Of a stretch of DNA of 64,000 bases, positions 54,369-64,000 are shown piece after piece. Source of the stretch: Alcaligenaceae bacterium CGII-47. GTDB lineage: Bacteria; Pseudomonadota; Gammaproteobacteria; Burkholderiales; Burkholderiaceae_B. The notes under the pieces are model-generated. The model did not search any database. It was not told where the DNA came from and saw only the letters and a program-made list of their open reading frames with translations. The stretch's first letter is position 1. Each line of letters starts with the position of its first letter. The position numbers and the translations under genes were made by a program. Where the stretch lies: contig JAHTBO010000004.1 of the NCBI GenBank assembly GCA_019166125.1, positions 64,115 to 128,114 on the forward strand, given 5' to 3'.

Positions 54369-55462
54369 AGATTCTTTTTTTCGTCAGCTCCATGCATGCG
54401 GGCGGCGCCGAGCGCGTAGCCGCCACCTTGGCCTCAGCCTGGGCACAGCGTGGCGACGCCGTCACCTTGGTGTGCAGCTACTCTGGGCGGGGCACATGTT
54501 TTTATCCTCTACACGAGCGCGTACAGATACGGTGGCTTGCTGATTACCTGGCGCAATTGCGTTGGGCCGGGCCACTCAAAAAGCTCTGGGCGATGCGCAG
54601 ACTCGTGCGTGAGACGCAGCCCGATGTGATTGTTTCCTTCCTCACAAATGTAAACGTGACGGTCTTGCTGGCGACGCGTGGCCTGGCCACCCCGGTGTTC
54701 GTGTGCGAGCGCACCGACCCGCTCTATGGGGATAATGTAGAACCCATTCTGGCGCATTTGCGACGTTGGACGTATCCATGGGCCGATCAGGTGGTGGTGC
54801 AAACCAGGCAGAGTGTGGATCACCTCAAACAGGTGGCCGCGCGCGTTCGGCGCGTGTCGGTTATTCCCAACCCCTTGCCCCCTGATCTGCCTGCCGCTCG
54901 CCAACGCGAACCTGTTCAGACCGGGCGTTTTATCCTGATGGCGATGGGGCGCCTGCATCCCGTCAAGCAGTTCAATGGCTTGATTGAGGTTTTTGGCAGC
55001 TTGGCAGATCGCTATCCCGACTGGGATCTGGAAATATGGGGAGAGGGCCCGATGCGTGAGGCCCTCGTTGCACAAACTGAGCGGCTCGGACTGAGTGCTC
55101 GGGTGCGCTTGCCTGGGCGCACCACCCAGCCCTGGATCGTCATGCAGCGTGCGCATGCGTTTGTCCTGAGCTCGCGCGTCGAAGGCTTTCCTAATACCTT
55201 GCTCGAGGCCATGGCGCTGGGTTTGCCATGTGTAGCGCTGGACTGCCCAAGCGGCCCCAGTGAGCTCGCTGATGAGGGCAGGGCGGCGCGATTGGTACCG
55301 ATGGATGATGCCTGTGCCCTGGGTGCAGCGCTCGCGCAGCTTATGGGCGCACGCGCGGACTGGCGCGAGGCGCGTGGTGCCCAGGCTGCGGCCTCGGTAC
55401 GGGGGCGTTACAGTCTGGATCAGGTCTTACAGCGTTGGGATGAGGTATTGTGTCAAAAGTAG
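54365..55462 (+). CDS. GT4-family glycosyltransferase
   Basis: A 365-residue GT-B enzyme closely related in design to the preceding one. It begins MKILFFVSSMHAGGAERVAATLA, a variant of the same N-terminus. The C-terminal half has LMAMGRLHPVKQFNGLIEVF and SRVEGFPNTLLEAMALG. The two genes look like an old tandem duplication and may build adjacent, similar linkages. The fused glycosyltransferase gene begins 25 bases downstream. Confidence 0.92.
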   Translation: MKILFFVSSMHAGGAERVAATLASAWAQRGDAVTLVCSYSGRGTCFYPLHERVQIRWLADYLAQLRWAGPLKKLWAMRRLVRETQPDVIVSFLTNVNVTVLLATRGLATPVFVCERTDPLYGDNVEPILAHLRRWTYPWADQVVVQTRQSVDHLKQVAARVRRVSVIPNPLPPDLPAARQREPVQTGRFILMAMGRLHPVKQFNGLIEVFGSLADRYPDWDLEIWGEGPMREALVAQTERLGLSARVRLPGRTTQPWIVMQRAHAFVLSSRVEGFPNTLLEAMALGLPCVALDCPSGPSELADEGRAARLVPMDDACALGAALAQLMGARADWREARGAQAAASVRGRYSLDQVLQRWDEVLCQK

Positions 55463-55487
55463 GGAGTCGACAGGAGCAGGGCGGATC

Positions 55488-57860
55488 ATGAATCATACAG
55501 AAGCCGCAAGGCCGCACGCCTTGCATATTGTGCACATTATCTCTGGCTTGTTGCATGGCGGGGCCGAGACCGTGTTGGTTCGCTTGCTTACGGCGCCGAC
55601 CCAGACTGCGCGGCATACGGTGATCTCCATGGGGGGCGAGGGCGTTTTTGGGCCGCGTCTGCGCGAGCAGGGCGTGACCGTCATGACGCTAGAGATGCAA
55701 GGGGTTTGGGGGTCGCTACGCGGGCTGTGGCGCTTGGCTGGCCTGTTGCGCCAGCAACGCCCGGACGTCGTCCAGACCTGGATGTATCACGCCGATCTGG
55801 TGGGGGGGGTGATTGCGCGTCTGCTGGGAATACGGGCCATCGCATGGGGGGTACGTAATTCTGGCGTCAATCTAGGCGATAGCAGTCGACAGTCACGCAT
55901 TCTTGCCTGGTTGTGCGCCCGGGTATCGTCCTGGGTGCCCGGTGTGATCGTGGCGTGTGCCCACAAGGCGGCAGATGTCCATATCGGCTGGGGCTACCGT
56001 GCTGATCGCCTGCTGGTTGCCCCGAATGGTTATGCGCTGGATCAATGGCATCCTGACGCAGCGGATCGCGCACAGGTGCGTGCCGAGTTGGGGCTGAGTG
56101 CGCAAACGCCGCTTGTCGGGTGCGTCGCCCGTTGGAATCCCCTAAAGGACCATGTGAGCTTGCTGGCGGCGCTTTCCCTGTCGGTACGTGCGCATCCCGA
56201 GCTGCGTTGTCTGTTGATTGGCCGAGGGATGACCCGCGATAATGCAGCGCTTATGGCACAGGTGCGTCAGTTTGGCCTGCTCGATCATCTGATCTTTATG
56301 GGACGCCGCGAAGATGTCCCACGCCTGATGCGTGCGCTTGACGTGCATGTGCTCTCTAGCTACGCCGAGGGCTTTCCGAACGTGGTGTCCGAGGCAATGG
56401 CCAGTGGCGTGGCATGTGTCGTGACGGATGTCGGGGATGCAGCAAGGATTGTCGGCGATCTGGGCTGGATCGCCCCCGCCCGCGACCCACTGGCCTTGTC
56501 CCTGGCCATCGATGCCGCGCTGGCTGATCTGGGATCCGCGACCTGGGCGGATCGTTTGGCTCAGGGCCGAGAGGCCGTGGCCCAACGCTATAGCCTAGAG
56601 ACCATGGTCGAGCGCTATCGCGTGATCTGGGAACGCTTGGCGCAGGACTATCCACGGCCGTGGGCGCGCGCCCCAGCCGCCCGAGCTTGTACGACTGCGT
56701 CGACGCGGCCCGGGATATACGGCGGTATACCGTCTTCCCAGCCTGGTGTGTTGATGTTTTTCATCAATAATCCTGCATTTTTTATGTCGCACCGCCTCCC
56801 CCTCGCGCTGGCGGCGCAGGCATCAGGCATGACGGTGCATGTCGTCACCATGGATGGCCCGGCGGTCGCGCAGATTCTCGAGCACGGCCTCATCCACCAC
56901 AGCCTGCCTTTATCACGCAGTGGCATGAATCCTTGGGCAGAGGTGCGTAGCCTCTATGCATTCTGGCGCATTGTGCGCCGGGTGCGCCCAGACTTGGTGC
57001 ATGCCGTGACGATCAAGCCTGTGCTCTACGGCGGCATTGCCTGCCGCTTGGCGGGTGTGCCCGCGTTTGTGGCGGCAATCTCTGGGCTGGGCTATGTGTT
57101 TATCCGCTCGGGCGCGGGGTTCAATTGGCTACGTTGGCTCACGATACAGCTTTATCGGCGCGCGTTGGGGCATCGTAATAGCCGGGTGATTTTTCAGAAT
57201 ACAAGTGATCGTGATGTATTCATCGCCGCACGTGTGATCCATGCCAAGCAGGCGGTCATCATCCAAGGATCGGGCGTGGATCTGGAACGGTTTTCTGTCC
57301 ACCCCCTGCCCACTGGACCCGTGGTTGCCGTCATGGCATCACGTTTGTTGCGTGATAAAGGCGTCCTAGAGTTTGTCCAGGCTGCCAGGCTGAGCGCGAC
57401 ACGGCAGTCGGGCGTGTGCTGGCGGCTGGCAGGCAGTCCTGATCCGGGCAATCCCGGTTCGATCACCGAAGAAGAGCTGGCAGATTGGCAGCGCGATGGT
57501 TTTATTGATTATGTCGGCGAGTGCGAAGATGTCGCAGCGCTCTACGCTCAGGCGCACATCGTGGTCTTGCCGTCTTATCGCGAGGGCCTGCCCAAGTCCC
57601 TGATCGAGGCCGCAGCCTGTGGCCGGCCCGTGGTGACGACCGATGTACCGGGTTGCCGCGATGCCATCGAGCCCGACACGACGGGGGTGCTGGTTCCCGC
57701 CCGTCAGGCACTGATGCTGGCTGATGCAGTATTGGGATTAGCGGCTGACGAGCCCAGACGCCTGGCCATGGGAGCAGCAGGCCGAGCGCTCGCCGAGCGT
57801 GCTTTTGGTCTGGATCACGTCGTCCAAGAGCACCTTCGTATCTACAAAGATCTAATTTGA
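55488..57860 (+). CDS. Fused double GT4 glycosyltransferase
   Basis: One 790-residue frame holds two complete GT4 enzymes. Enzyme 1 spans about residues 1-390 ([19 protein letters not shown], then [17 protein letters not shown] at 291-307). A 30-residue Arg/Ala/Pro-rich linker follows. Enzyme 2 spans 423-790 ([45 protein letters not shown]) and resembles PglA-type enzymes. An internal ATG at 56754 marks where enzyme 2 would start as a separate gene, but it lacks a good ribosome-binding site. The start at 55488 has AGGAGCAGG upstream; the longer frame overlaps the previous gene. Confidence 0.88.
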   Translation: MNHTEAARPHALHIVHIISGLLHGGAETVLVRLLTAPTQTARHTVISMGGEGVFGPRLREQGVTVMTLEMQGVWGSLRGLWRLAGLLRQQRPDVVQTWMYHADLVGGVIARLLGIRAIAWGVRNSGVNLGDSSRQSRILAWLCARVSSWVPGVIVACAHKAADVHIGWGYRADRLLVAPNGYALDQWHPDAADRAQVRAELGLSAQTPLVGCVARWNPLKDHVSLLAALSLSVRAHPELRCLLIGRGMTRDNAALMAQVRQFGLLDHLIFMGRREDVPRLMRALDVHVLSSYAEGFPNVVSEAMASGVACVVTDVGDAARIVGDLGWIAPARDPLALSLAIDAALADLGSATWADRLAQGREAVAQRYSLETMVERYRVIWERLAQDYPRPWARAPAARACTTASTRPGIYGGIPSSQPGVLMFFINNPAFFMSHRLPLALAAQASGMTVHVVTMDGPAVAQILEHGLIHHSLPLSRSGMNPWAEVRSLYAFWRIVRRVRPDLVHAVTIKPVLYGGIACRLAGVPAFVAAISGLGYVFIRSGAGFNWLRWLTIQLYRRALGHRNSRVIFQNTSDRDVFIAARVIHAKQAVIIQGSGVDLERFSVHPLPTGPVVAVMASRLLRDKGVLEFVQAARLSATRQSGVCWRLAGSPDPGNPGSITEEELADWQRDGFIDYVGECEDVAALYAQAHIVVLPSYREGLPKSLIEAAACGRPVVTTDVPGCRDAIEPDTTGVLVPARQALMLADAVLGLAADEPRRLAMGAAGRALAERAFGLDHVVQEHLRIYKDLI

Positions 57861-59884
57861 TTATCTAATGTATCTATATTGAAAATAGCGACCTGACGGC
57901 TTAGTGAATTTGCCAGGGACTTCAGACTGGTGGCGGCCGTGGCAGAGTCCTCGACCAAACTGGCATTCTGGTGGGTGACGACGTCCATCTGGGTGACGGC
58001 GATATTGATTTCCGCAATCCCATTGGCTTGCTCACGGCTGGCGACGCTGATCTCTCCCATGATGTCGGTGACGCGTGTGATGCCATCTACGATGTCTTGC
58101 ATGGTGGCGCCTGCATGCGCCGCCTGCTCGTTGCCGCTGGTGATGGCATCCACGGTGGTATCGATCAATGTCTTGATTTCCTTGGCGGCGCCTGCGCTAC
58201 GCTGGGCCAATGCACGCACCTCAGCGGCCACGACGGCAAAACTGCGTCCTTGCACGCCGGCGCGGGCAGCCTCAACCGCAGCGTTCAGGGCTAATAGGTT
58301 GGTCTGGAACGCAATGCTATCGATCACGCCGATGATGTCAGCAACCTGCCGCGAGCGGGTGGTGATCTCTCCCATTGTCTCGACCAGCCCAGTCACGATG
58401 GTACCGCCCGCTGTCGCGGTTCGGGTGGCCGTCGTGGCCAGTGTGTTGGCTTGTTGGGCACTGTCGGCGTTTTGCTGCACGGTAGCGTTGATCTGTGCCA
58501 TGGTGGCGGCCGTCTGCGCCAATGAGCTGGCTTGATGCTCGGTGCGTGAGGACAGATCCAGATTGCTTGTGGAAATCTGGATGGAAGCCGAGGCGATCGA
58601 GTCGGCACTGCTGCGCACACTACCAACGATGGCTGCCAGGTAATCGCGCATTTGCAGCATGGCAAATAGCAGGCTAGAGCGATCATTGGGTTTAAGCTGA
58701 ATCGGCACGGCCAGATTGCCAGTCGAGATCTGGTTGAGGATCGAGGTGGCATAGGCGGGCTCGCCCCCGAGTTGGCGCAATAAGGCACGGGTGATGAGGT
58801 AATTGGCCCAGGCAGCCAGCAGACTGAACAGAATAATAATGCCGGCGAGCAGATAGCGCGTATGTTTGAGGCGATCTGCACGAGCGACCAAGAGGGTTTC
58901 CAGTTGATCCATAACGACCGTGCTCAACTGATATTGCGTGTCTATGGATTCAGTGAGTCGGGCAAAGTATTCGGTGGCTGCAAACTGCAGGTCCTCAGCC
59001 ATGATGACTTTTTCTCTTGCCAGGACGATGGCGGCGTCCGAGCCGGTGCTGGCAGCCAGGGTCGCCTTGGCCAGTGCCGCCTGGTTCAGCTGTGGAAAGT
59101 GTTTTGTCAAGCTGGCGACCGAGTCTTTCAGGCTCGTCAGATGATCCTCGGCCTGGTTGATCAGTATCCTCACCTGCATGCGTTCTTCGGTCGTGGCATC
59201 GTGGCGTTCCAGGATGCCAGCGCCAATAGCGCGTGCCCGGCCGAACATCTCGGTCAGTATCGGTACCCGGTTCAGGGCAATGTCTATCAGGTAAAAGCCT
59301 TGGGCTTCAGGATCAAAACTGAGGCCGTAGGCCTGCATAAGCAGGGACTTTAGGCGCAGCAACTGATCAATAACATGGATATGTGCGTTAAAACTTTCGG
59401 ACGCTGTGATGGCATTCTGGTCGATACGGGTGATGAGCTGCTGCCACGCGGTAAGGGTGTCTTGCCAGAGGGCGACGATCGTTGCGTCGCTTATGCTGTC
59501 ATGCAGCATCTGCTCTAGTTCAGCCAGGGTAGCGTTGGTTTGTGCGCGTTTCGTGTCGCGATCAGTGCGGGCGGCTGCATTGCCCCCCAGAACCATGGCT
59601 GACAGACCGCGATGCTGTTGCATGAGCTCCAGAGAATTCATGAGCTGGCGCAGTGGTGCCAGGCCATGGCGTTCATTCTGGGTGGCGTCGATACCTTTGC
59701 CTGTTTCCTGGATATACAAAAAGAACGGTGTGGCGACCAGCACTGAGCCGATTACGGCGAGCAGGGCAAATTTTTGCCACAGGCGTAGCCGGTTTAGAAA
59801 GATATCGACCTTGCTTAGGTCTGAAGCGGCAGCCTGATGGCTTTTGGCCTCAGCGTGTGGATTGTTGAGTTCTAAATGATGCAT
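57842..59884 (-). CDS. Methyl-accepting chemotaxis protein
   Basis: A 680-residue chemoreceptor. Helices at about 40-56 and 340-362 bracket a large helical periplasmic domain of about 280 residues. That domain contains [17 protein letters not shown], reminiscent of nitrate-sensing NIT-type domains. A HAMP region follows (about 363-420), then the signalling domain with hairpin tip [23 protein letters not shown] and [15 protein letters not shown]. The usual GRGFAVVA reads GRSFAVVA. No C-terminal CheR-binding pentapeptide is visible. Its 3' end overlaps the convergent glycosyltransferase gene by 19 bases. Confidence 0.92.
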   Translation of the reverse strand: MHHLELNNPHAEAKSHQAAASDLSKVDIFLNRLRLWQKFALLAVIGSVLVATPFFLYIQETGKGIDATQNERHGLAPLRQLMNSLELMQQHRGLSAMVLGGNAAARTDRDTKRAQTNATLAELEQMLHDSISDATIVALWQDTLTAWQQLITRIDQNAITASESFNAHIHVIDQLLRLKSLLMQAYGLSFDPEAQGFYLIDIALNRVPILTEMFGRARAIGAGILERHDATTEERMQVRILINQAEDHLTSLKDSVASLTKHFPQLNQAALAKATLAASTGSDAAIVLAREKVIMAEDLQFAATEYFARLTESIDTQYQLSTVVMDQLETLLVARADRLKHTRYLLAGIIILFSLLAAWANYLITRALLRQLGGEPAYATSILNQISTGNLAVPIQLKPNDRSSLLFAMLQMRDYLAAIVGSVRSSADSIASASIQISTSNLDLSSRTEHQASSLAQTAATMAQINATVQQNADSAQQANTLATTATRTATAGGTIVTGLVETMGEITTRSRQVADIIGVIDSIAFQTNLLALNAAVEAARAGVQGRSFAVVAAEVRALAQRSAGAAKEIKTLIDTTVDAITSGNEQAAHAGATMQDIVDGITRVTDIMGEISVASREQANGIAEINIAVTQMDVVTHQNASLVEDSATAATSLKSLANSLSRQVAIFNIDTLDNQIRSL

Positions 59885-59983
59885 CCTGGGCTCTATGGAT
59901 TCGATAATGGCGTCGAATCATAGGGCCCAGGGTAAATGCTTGTTTTGCCTTATATCAATAGAATGTCCTTAAGGGCGCTTTTA

Positions 59984-61438
59984 TCAAAAAGGCAGCGCGG
60001 TATCAGGGATGAGGCGATGCAAGGCTTCTCGGAACTCGGCCTGGATGCGTTGCAAGGCGGCTTCGCTATCGCCCTCGAACCGAAGCACGATCACTGGCGT
60101 GGTGTTAGAGGCGCGGGCCAGACCAAATCCATCTGCGTATTCAGCGCGCACACCGTCGATGGTGATGAGGTGCTGGGCCAGGGGGAAGTGGCCCTCGCTT
60201 TGCAGGCGTTCAATCAGGGCATGGGATTCGCCCTCGCGCATCTCGAGTTTCAGTTCGGGGGTTGAGATGCCCTGAGGCAGGGCGGCCAGCACGCCGGATG
60301 GATCCAGGGTGCGTGACAGAATCTCTAGCAGGCGTGCACCGGCGTACAAACCGTCGTCAAAGCCGAACCAGCGCTCTTTAAAGAATATATGACCGCTCAT
60401 CTCGCCAGCCAGTGGCGCACCGGTTTCGATGAGCTTGGCCTTGATCAGCGAATGGCCGGTCTGGCTCATGATGGGTTGGCCGCCCGCCTGCTCGATAGCG
60501 CGTCCCAGGTGGCGGCTGCATTTGACGTCAAAAATAATTGACGCCCCTGGCACGCGCGCCAGGACATCGCGGGCAAACAGAATCATCTGACGATCGGGCC
60601 AGATGATCTCGCCCGATTTGGTGACCACGCCCAGTCGATCCGCATCGCCATCAAAGGCCAAGCCAATTTCGCAGTCCGAATTCTGGACATGGGTGATCAG
60701 GTCCTGCAAGTTGCGCGGATCAGCGGGGTCGGGATGATGATTGGGAAAACGTCCATCAACCGTGCAATACAGCTCGTCAACCTCGCAGCCCAGCGCCCGG
60801 TACAGACGTGAGGCAATGACGGCCCCCACGCCATTGCCGCAGTCAAGCGCAATGCGCATGGGACGTGCAAGCGTGATGTGATTGCTGATGTGGCGAATGT
60901 AGATATCGCTGAGGTCCTGTGAAGAGCCTGTGCCCGGCACAGTCGCCTTGACGGGTTTGAGCATGGCGGCTTTGAGGGCTTGAATGTCGGCGCCATGCAG
61001 CGTGTGCCCGGCCATCATCATCTTGAAGCCGTTATAGTCCGGGGGATTGTGACTGCCCGTGATGGCAACCCCGGAGCCCGTGCGCTGCATATAGGCCGCA
61101 AAATAGACCAGGGGTGTGGGGACCATACCCAGGTTCAGCGTGTCGACCCCCCCCGCCTGAACGCCCTCACACAGCGCCTGGGCGAGCTCTGGGCTGCTGA
61201 TGCGCCCGTCATAGCCCACGACCAGCGTGCTGACCTGCTGGCTGCGTGCGAGGGCTGCCAGTGCGAGCCCCAAGCGGCGCGCAAATTCGGTATTTAACTG
61301 CGCGGGAACAATGCCGCGTATATCGTAGGCTTTGAATACCGCATCAGCCAAGGGGGCGAGGGCTTGCACGTGATCTGTCTCCGGTAAGGGTTTGGGTGGA
61401 TTATCGCCGATCCAGGCATCGACCAATCGAATCTCCAC
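59984..61438 (-). CDS. Phosphomannomutase/phosphoglucomutase (AlgC/ManB type)
   Basis: Interconverts hexose 6- and 1-phosphates through a phosphoserine. The 484 residues have FKAYDIRGIVP, the active phosphoserine Ser129 in AITGSHNPPDYNGFKMM, the metal loop FDGDADRLGVV and the sugar-binding GEMSGHIFFKERW. Length and motifs match the dual-specificity PMM/PGM of Pseudomonas and Burkholderiales. It may supply Man-1-P or Glc-1-P to the nearby glycan cluster and to LPS core. It is divergent from the FAD oxidase gene. Confidence 0.93.
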   Translation of the reverse strand: MEIRLVDAWIGDNPPKPLPETDHVQALAPLADAVFKAYDIRGIVPAQLNTEFARRLGLALAALARSQQVSTLVVGYDGRISSPELAQALCEGVQAGGVDTLNLGMVPTPLVYFAAYMQRTGSGVAITGSHNPPDYNGFKMMMAGHTLHGADIQALKAAMLKPVKATVPGTGSSQDLSDIYIRHISNHITLARPMRIALDCGNGVGAVIASRLYRALGCEVDELYCTVDGRFPNHHPDPADPRNLQDLITHVQNSDCEIGLAFDGDADRLGVVTKSGEIIWPDRQMILFARDVLARVPGASIIFDVKCSRHLGRAIEQAGGQPIMSQTGHSLIKAKLIETGAPLAGEMSGHIFFKERWFGFDDGLYAGARLLEILSRTLDPSGVLAALPQGISTPELKLEMREGESHALIERLQSEGHFPLAQHLITIDGVRAEYADGFGLARASNTTPVIVLRFEGDSEAALQRIQAEFREALHRLIPDTALPF

Positions 61439-61507
61439 GTGATCGGCCGCTTGTCATGTTTAAAATAGACAAATCAATTCTCTGGTGTGCAGTCATAAGG
61501 GTAAGCA

Positions 61508-62923
61508 ATGAGTCATTTGGATGCCTTGCAGGCAATCGTGGGCGAGCAGCATGTGTTGACGGGGCAGGACGCGCAGGCGAGCCTGACGGATTGGCGCGAG
61601 CGTTATAGCGGGCAGGCTTTGGCCCTTGTGCGCCCGGGTTCGACCGAGGAAGTTGCGGCGGTCGTACGTTTGTGTGCACAGCATCGTATCCCTATCGTGC
61701 CTCAGGGGGGGAATACCGGGCTATGTGGCGGGGCGACACCCGATCAATCCGGTAGCGCAATTGTGTTGTCGCTGCTGCGCCTGAACGCCGTGCGCAGCAT
61801 GGATCTGGATAATGACACCATGGAGGTCGAGGCCGGGTGTGTGCTGCAAAGCATTCAACAGGCCGCACGTGATGCGGATCGCCTGTTTCCCCTCAGTCTG
61901 GCCGCCGAGGGAAGCTGCACCATAGGTGGAAACCTGGCTACGAATGCGGGGGGCACGCAGGTGTTGCGCTATGGCAATATGCGTGAGTTGACACTGGGCC
62001 TGGAGGTCGTGACGGCTGAGGGCGAGATCTGGCATGGCCTGCGTGGCCTGCGTAAGGACAACACGGGCTACGACTTGCGTGATCTGTATATTGGCAGCGA
62101 AGGGACGCTGGGCATCATCACAGCAGCGACCCTCAAGCTGTACCCCTTGCCTGTCGCGCAATGCACCGCCTTGCTGGCTTTTGCCTCGATAGAGGATGCC
62201 ATCACCATGCTCACCCATGCGCGGCGCACGCTCGCCGCAGCATTGACCGGGTTTGAGTTAATGGCTGGGGACTGTCTGGCGGATGTGGTGCGCTGCTTTC
62301 CCCAACAACGCCTGCCTTTTGAGGGGGCGTCGGCGCAACTGCCCTGGTATGCCTTGCTAGAACTGTCCGACAGCGAGAGCGAGGCACATGCCCGTGAGCG
62401 ATTCGAGGCAGTGGTCAGTGAGGCAATCGAGTCCGGTCACGTGCTGGACGCCGTGGTGGCGGAATCCATGGCACAGAGCAAGGCGCTGTGGCACCTACGC
62501 GAGAGCATCCCCCTGGCTGAAAAGGAATCCGGCAAGAGCATCAAGCACGACGTCTCGATTCCGGTCTCGCGCATGGCGGCCTTCGTCGAGGATACGAATG
62601 CGGCCTTGCAACAGGCGTTCCCAGGTATACGACATGTAATTTTTGGCCACCTGGGCGATGGCAATCTGCATTACAACGTGGCCCGCGGCGCCTTGGGCGA
62701 GGATGAGCTTCTGGCCTTGCAGGATGCGGTGTACGAGCTGGTACACCAGCATGTTCATGCGGTGGGTGGCTCGATCAGCGCCGAGCATGGTGTGGGCCAA
62801 CTCAAGCGCGACGTGCTGCCGCGCTATAAGGACCCAGTCGAGATCGCCTTGATGCATCGCATCAAGGCAGCCCTGGATCCTGATGGCATCATGAATCCAG
62901 GTAAGGTATTGACGCTGCCTTAG
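61508..62923 (+). CDS. FAD-linked D-2-hydroxy acid dehydrogenase (D-2-hydroxyglutarate dehydrogenase/GlcD-like)
   Basis: A 471-residue flavoprotein of the VAO/PCMH family. The FAD domain includes IVPQGGNTGLCGG, GSCTIGGNLATNAGG and GYDLRDLYIGSEGTLGI. The C-terminal substrate domain has FGHLGDGNLHYN and SAEHGVGQLKRD, with the histidines that bind a metal in related enzymes, and ends in ALDPDGIMNPGKVL. The pattern fits D-2-hydroxyglutarate dehydrogenase, which in Pseudomonas works with SerA; D-lactate or glycolate are alternatives. AAGGGTAAGC precedes the ATG. Confidence 0.9.
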   Translation: MSHLDALQAIVGEQHVLTGQDAQASLTDWRERYSGQALALVRPGSTEEVAAVVRLCAQHRIPIVPQGGNTGLCGGATPDQSGSAIVLSLLRLNAVRSMDLDNDTMEVEAGCVLQSIQQAARDADRLFPLSLAAEGSCTIGGNLATNAGGTQVLRYGNMRELTLGLEVVTAEGEIWHGLRGLRKDNTGYDLRDLYIGSEGTLGIITAATLKLYPLPVAQCTALLAFASIEDAITMLTHARRTLAAALTGFELMAGDCLADVVRCFPQQRLPFEGASAQLPWYALLELSDSESEAHARERFEAVVSEAIESGHVLDAVVAESMAQSKALWHLRESIPLAEKESGKSIKHDVSIPVSRMAAFVEDTNAALQQAFPGIRHVIFGHLGDGNLHYNVARGALGEDELLALQDAVYELVHQHVHAVGGSISAEHGVGQLKRDVLPRYKDPVEIALMHRIKAALDPDGIMNPGKVLTLP

Positions 62924-62931
62924 CGTCGCGT

Positions 62932-64000
62932 TCAGGGCCTATCGGGATCAAAATGCTTGACCAGACCCAGCCAGGCCTGGTCGTAGTCTGCTTGCAGGGT
63001 CGAGGCAGCCAGCGCCGCGCCACTCGGTCGGATCACGTGTCGCGTCTCGAACATAAACGCCATCGTGTCACGGATATGGTGCGCCGTATGGGTATCGGCG
63101 GCGACTGCCTGTTCAAATGTCTGGGCATCGGGTCCGTGTGCGCTCATGCAGTTGTGCAGGCTGACCCCGCCCGGCGCAAAGCCTGCGGCCTTGGCGTCAT
63201 ACTGACCCTGGATCAATCCCATGAATTCGCTGGCGATATTGCGGTGAAACCAGGGCGGGCGGAAGGTGTCCTCCATCGCCAGGATGCGCGGCGGAAAGAT
63301 CGCGAAATCCAGATTGGCCGTACCTGGCGAGTCCGAAGGCGATGTCAGCACGGTAAAGATGCACGGATCAGGATGGTCATAGCTGATCGAACCAATCGTA
63401 TTGAAGCGGCGTAAATCGTATTTGTAGGGGGCATGGGTGCCGTGCCAGGCGACCACATCCAGCGGCGAATGATCAAGTTGCGTACGCCAAAACTGGCCAC
63501 CAAAACGTGTCACCAATTCAACCTGGGCGTCGACGTCCTCGTACCAGGCCTGCGGGGTCATGAAGTCGCGGGCATGAGCCAGACCATTCGAACCGATGGG
63601 CCCAAGTTCAGGCAGACGCAGACTCGCGCCAAAGTTCTCTAGCAGATAGCCGCGTGCCGTGCCCTCGGGTAGCTGCACTTGAAAGCGTATGCCACGCGGG
63701 ATGACCGCGATCTCGCAGGGCGCGACATCCATCAAGCCCAGTTCAGTCGCCAGGCGGATGGTGCCCTGTTGCGGGACGAACAGCATCTCTGCGTCTGCAT
63801 TGTAAAAAAAGCGGTCTCGCATTGACTGATTGGCAGCGTATAGGTGAATGGCAATGCCGCTTTGTTGGTCCCAAGCACCATTGCCTGCCCAGGTCGTAAC
63901 GCCTTCCAGGAAATCGGTCGGCGTCTGCGGCATGGCTTGGGGGTCCCAGCGTAGGCGATTCGGACTGACGGGGCCTCGCGCATAATCATTATTCCAGTTC
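62932..64000 (-). CDS. hmgA: Homogentisate 1,2-dioxygenase, 5' end cut by window
   Basis: Opens the aromatic ring of homogentisate in tyrosine/phenylalanine catabolism. The frame is open to the right edge: upstream of the ATG at 63933 it reads [20 protein letters not shown], family-like sequence, so that ATG is internal and the true start lies beyond 64000. About 356 codons are present of an expected 430 or so. The iron ligands are visible: [12 protein letters not shown] (His and Glu six apart) and MSAHGPDA (His). The 3' end converges on the FAD oxidase gene, eight bases away. The next steps (fumarylacetoacetase) are not in view. Confidence 0.93.
   Translation of the reverse strand, partial: NWNNDYARGPVSPNRLRWDPQAMPQTPTDFLEGVTTWAGNGAWDQQSGIAIHLYAANQSMRDRFFYNADAEMLFVPQQGTIRLATELGLMDVAPCEIAVIPRGIRFQVQLPEGTARGYLLENFGASLRLPELGPIGSNGLAHARDFMTPQAWYEDVDAQVELVTRFGGQFWRTQLDHSPLDVVAWHGTHAPYKYDLRRFNTIGSISYDHPDPCIFTVLTSPSDSPGTANLDFAIFPPRILAMEDTFRPPWFHRNIASEFMGLIQGQYDAKAAGFAPGGVSLHNCMSAHGPDAQTFEQAVAADTHTAHHIRDTMAFMFETRHVIRPSGAALAASTLQADYDQAWLGLVKHFDPDRP

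Overview
The window reads as a chromosome segment of a betaproteobacterium of order Burkholderiales, most likely family Alcaligenaceae (Bordetella/Castellaniella/Pusillimonas-like). This placement is inferred from the gene set and protein style: apbC beside metG, dcd beside a large Orn/Lys/Arg decarboxylase, a glycine-riboswitch gcvTHP operon, coq7 and hmgA. GC looks near 58-60% throughout. I see no phage, insertion sequence, integrase, rRNA or CRISPR array. Almost the whole window is coding.

Region by region. 1-9.5 kb is housekeeping: a membrane hydrolase-like gene cut by the window edge, an MscS channel, htpG with a very good sigma-32 promoter, ampD, a small zinc-ribbon-like protein, a CcsA-like protein, ffh, thiS (without thiG), a proline iminopeptidase and trmB. 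9.5-11.4 kb has tRNA-Gly(CCC) followed by a hipBA toxin-antitoxin pair with a strong inverted-repeat operator. 11.4-15.2 kb is a molybdenum cluster, mobA - YdeP-type formate-dehydrogenase-like enzyme - fdhD. 15.2-26.4 kb holds a CDF metal exporter, a Kch-like potassium channel, metG, a small membrane protein, apbC (mrp) and the tamAB outer-membrane assembly pair. 26.4-36.8 kb is dcd, a basic amino acid decarboxylase, an HI0933-type flavoprotein, a tandem glycine riboswitch with gcvT-gcvH-gcvP, then a tautomerase and dbpA. 36.8-43 kb has a beta-alanine:pyruvate-type aminotransferase divergent from a MocR regulator, folA, thyA (an unusual type), an MFS transporter and an OsmC protein.

43-47.9 kb encodes a divergent C-family (cbb3-like) heme-copper oxidase: a CcoN-like subunit with a CcoS-like N-terminal extension, CcoO, a monoheme cytochrome c in place of diheme CcoP, an SCO copper chaperone and a CtaG-reminiscent membrane protein, followed by coq7. 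A 525-base non-coding, partly AT-rich stretch follows. It carries a candidate small RNA with CCUCC (anti-Shine-Dalgarno) motifs and an intrinsic terminator.

48.4-57.9 kb is a surface glycan cluster: WecA-like initiating transferase, WbpO/TviB and WbpP/TviC (which would make UDP-GalNAcA), a MviN/MurJ-type flippase, two GT4 glycosyltransferases and one polypeptide that fuses two complete GT4 enzymes. No Wzy polymerase or Wzz is present. 57.8-64 kb has a chemoreceptor, a phosphomannomutase/phosphoglucomutase that may feed sugar phosphates to the cluster, a D-2-hydroxyglutarate-dehydrogenase-like flavoprotein and homogentisate dioxygenase, cut by the window end.

The most interesting items are the oxidase operon, the anti-SD small-RNA candidate, the GT-GT fusion with its polymerase-less glycan cluster, and the hipBA operator that covers its own promoter.
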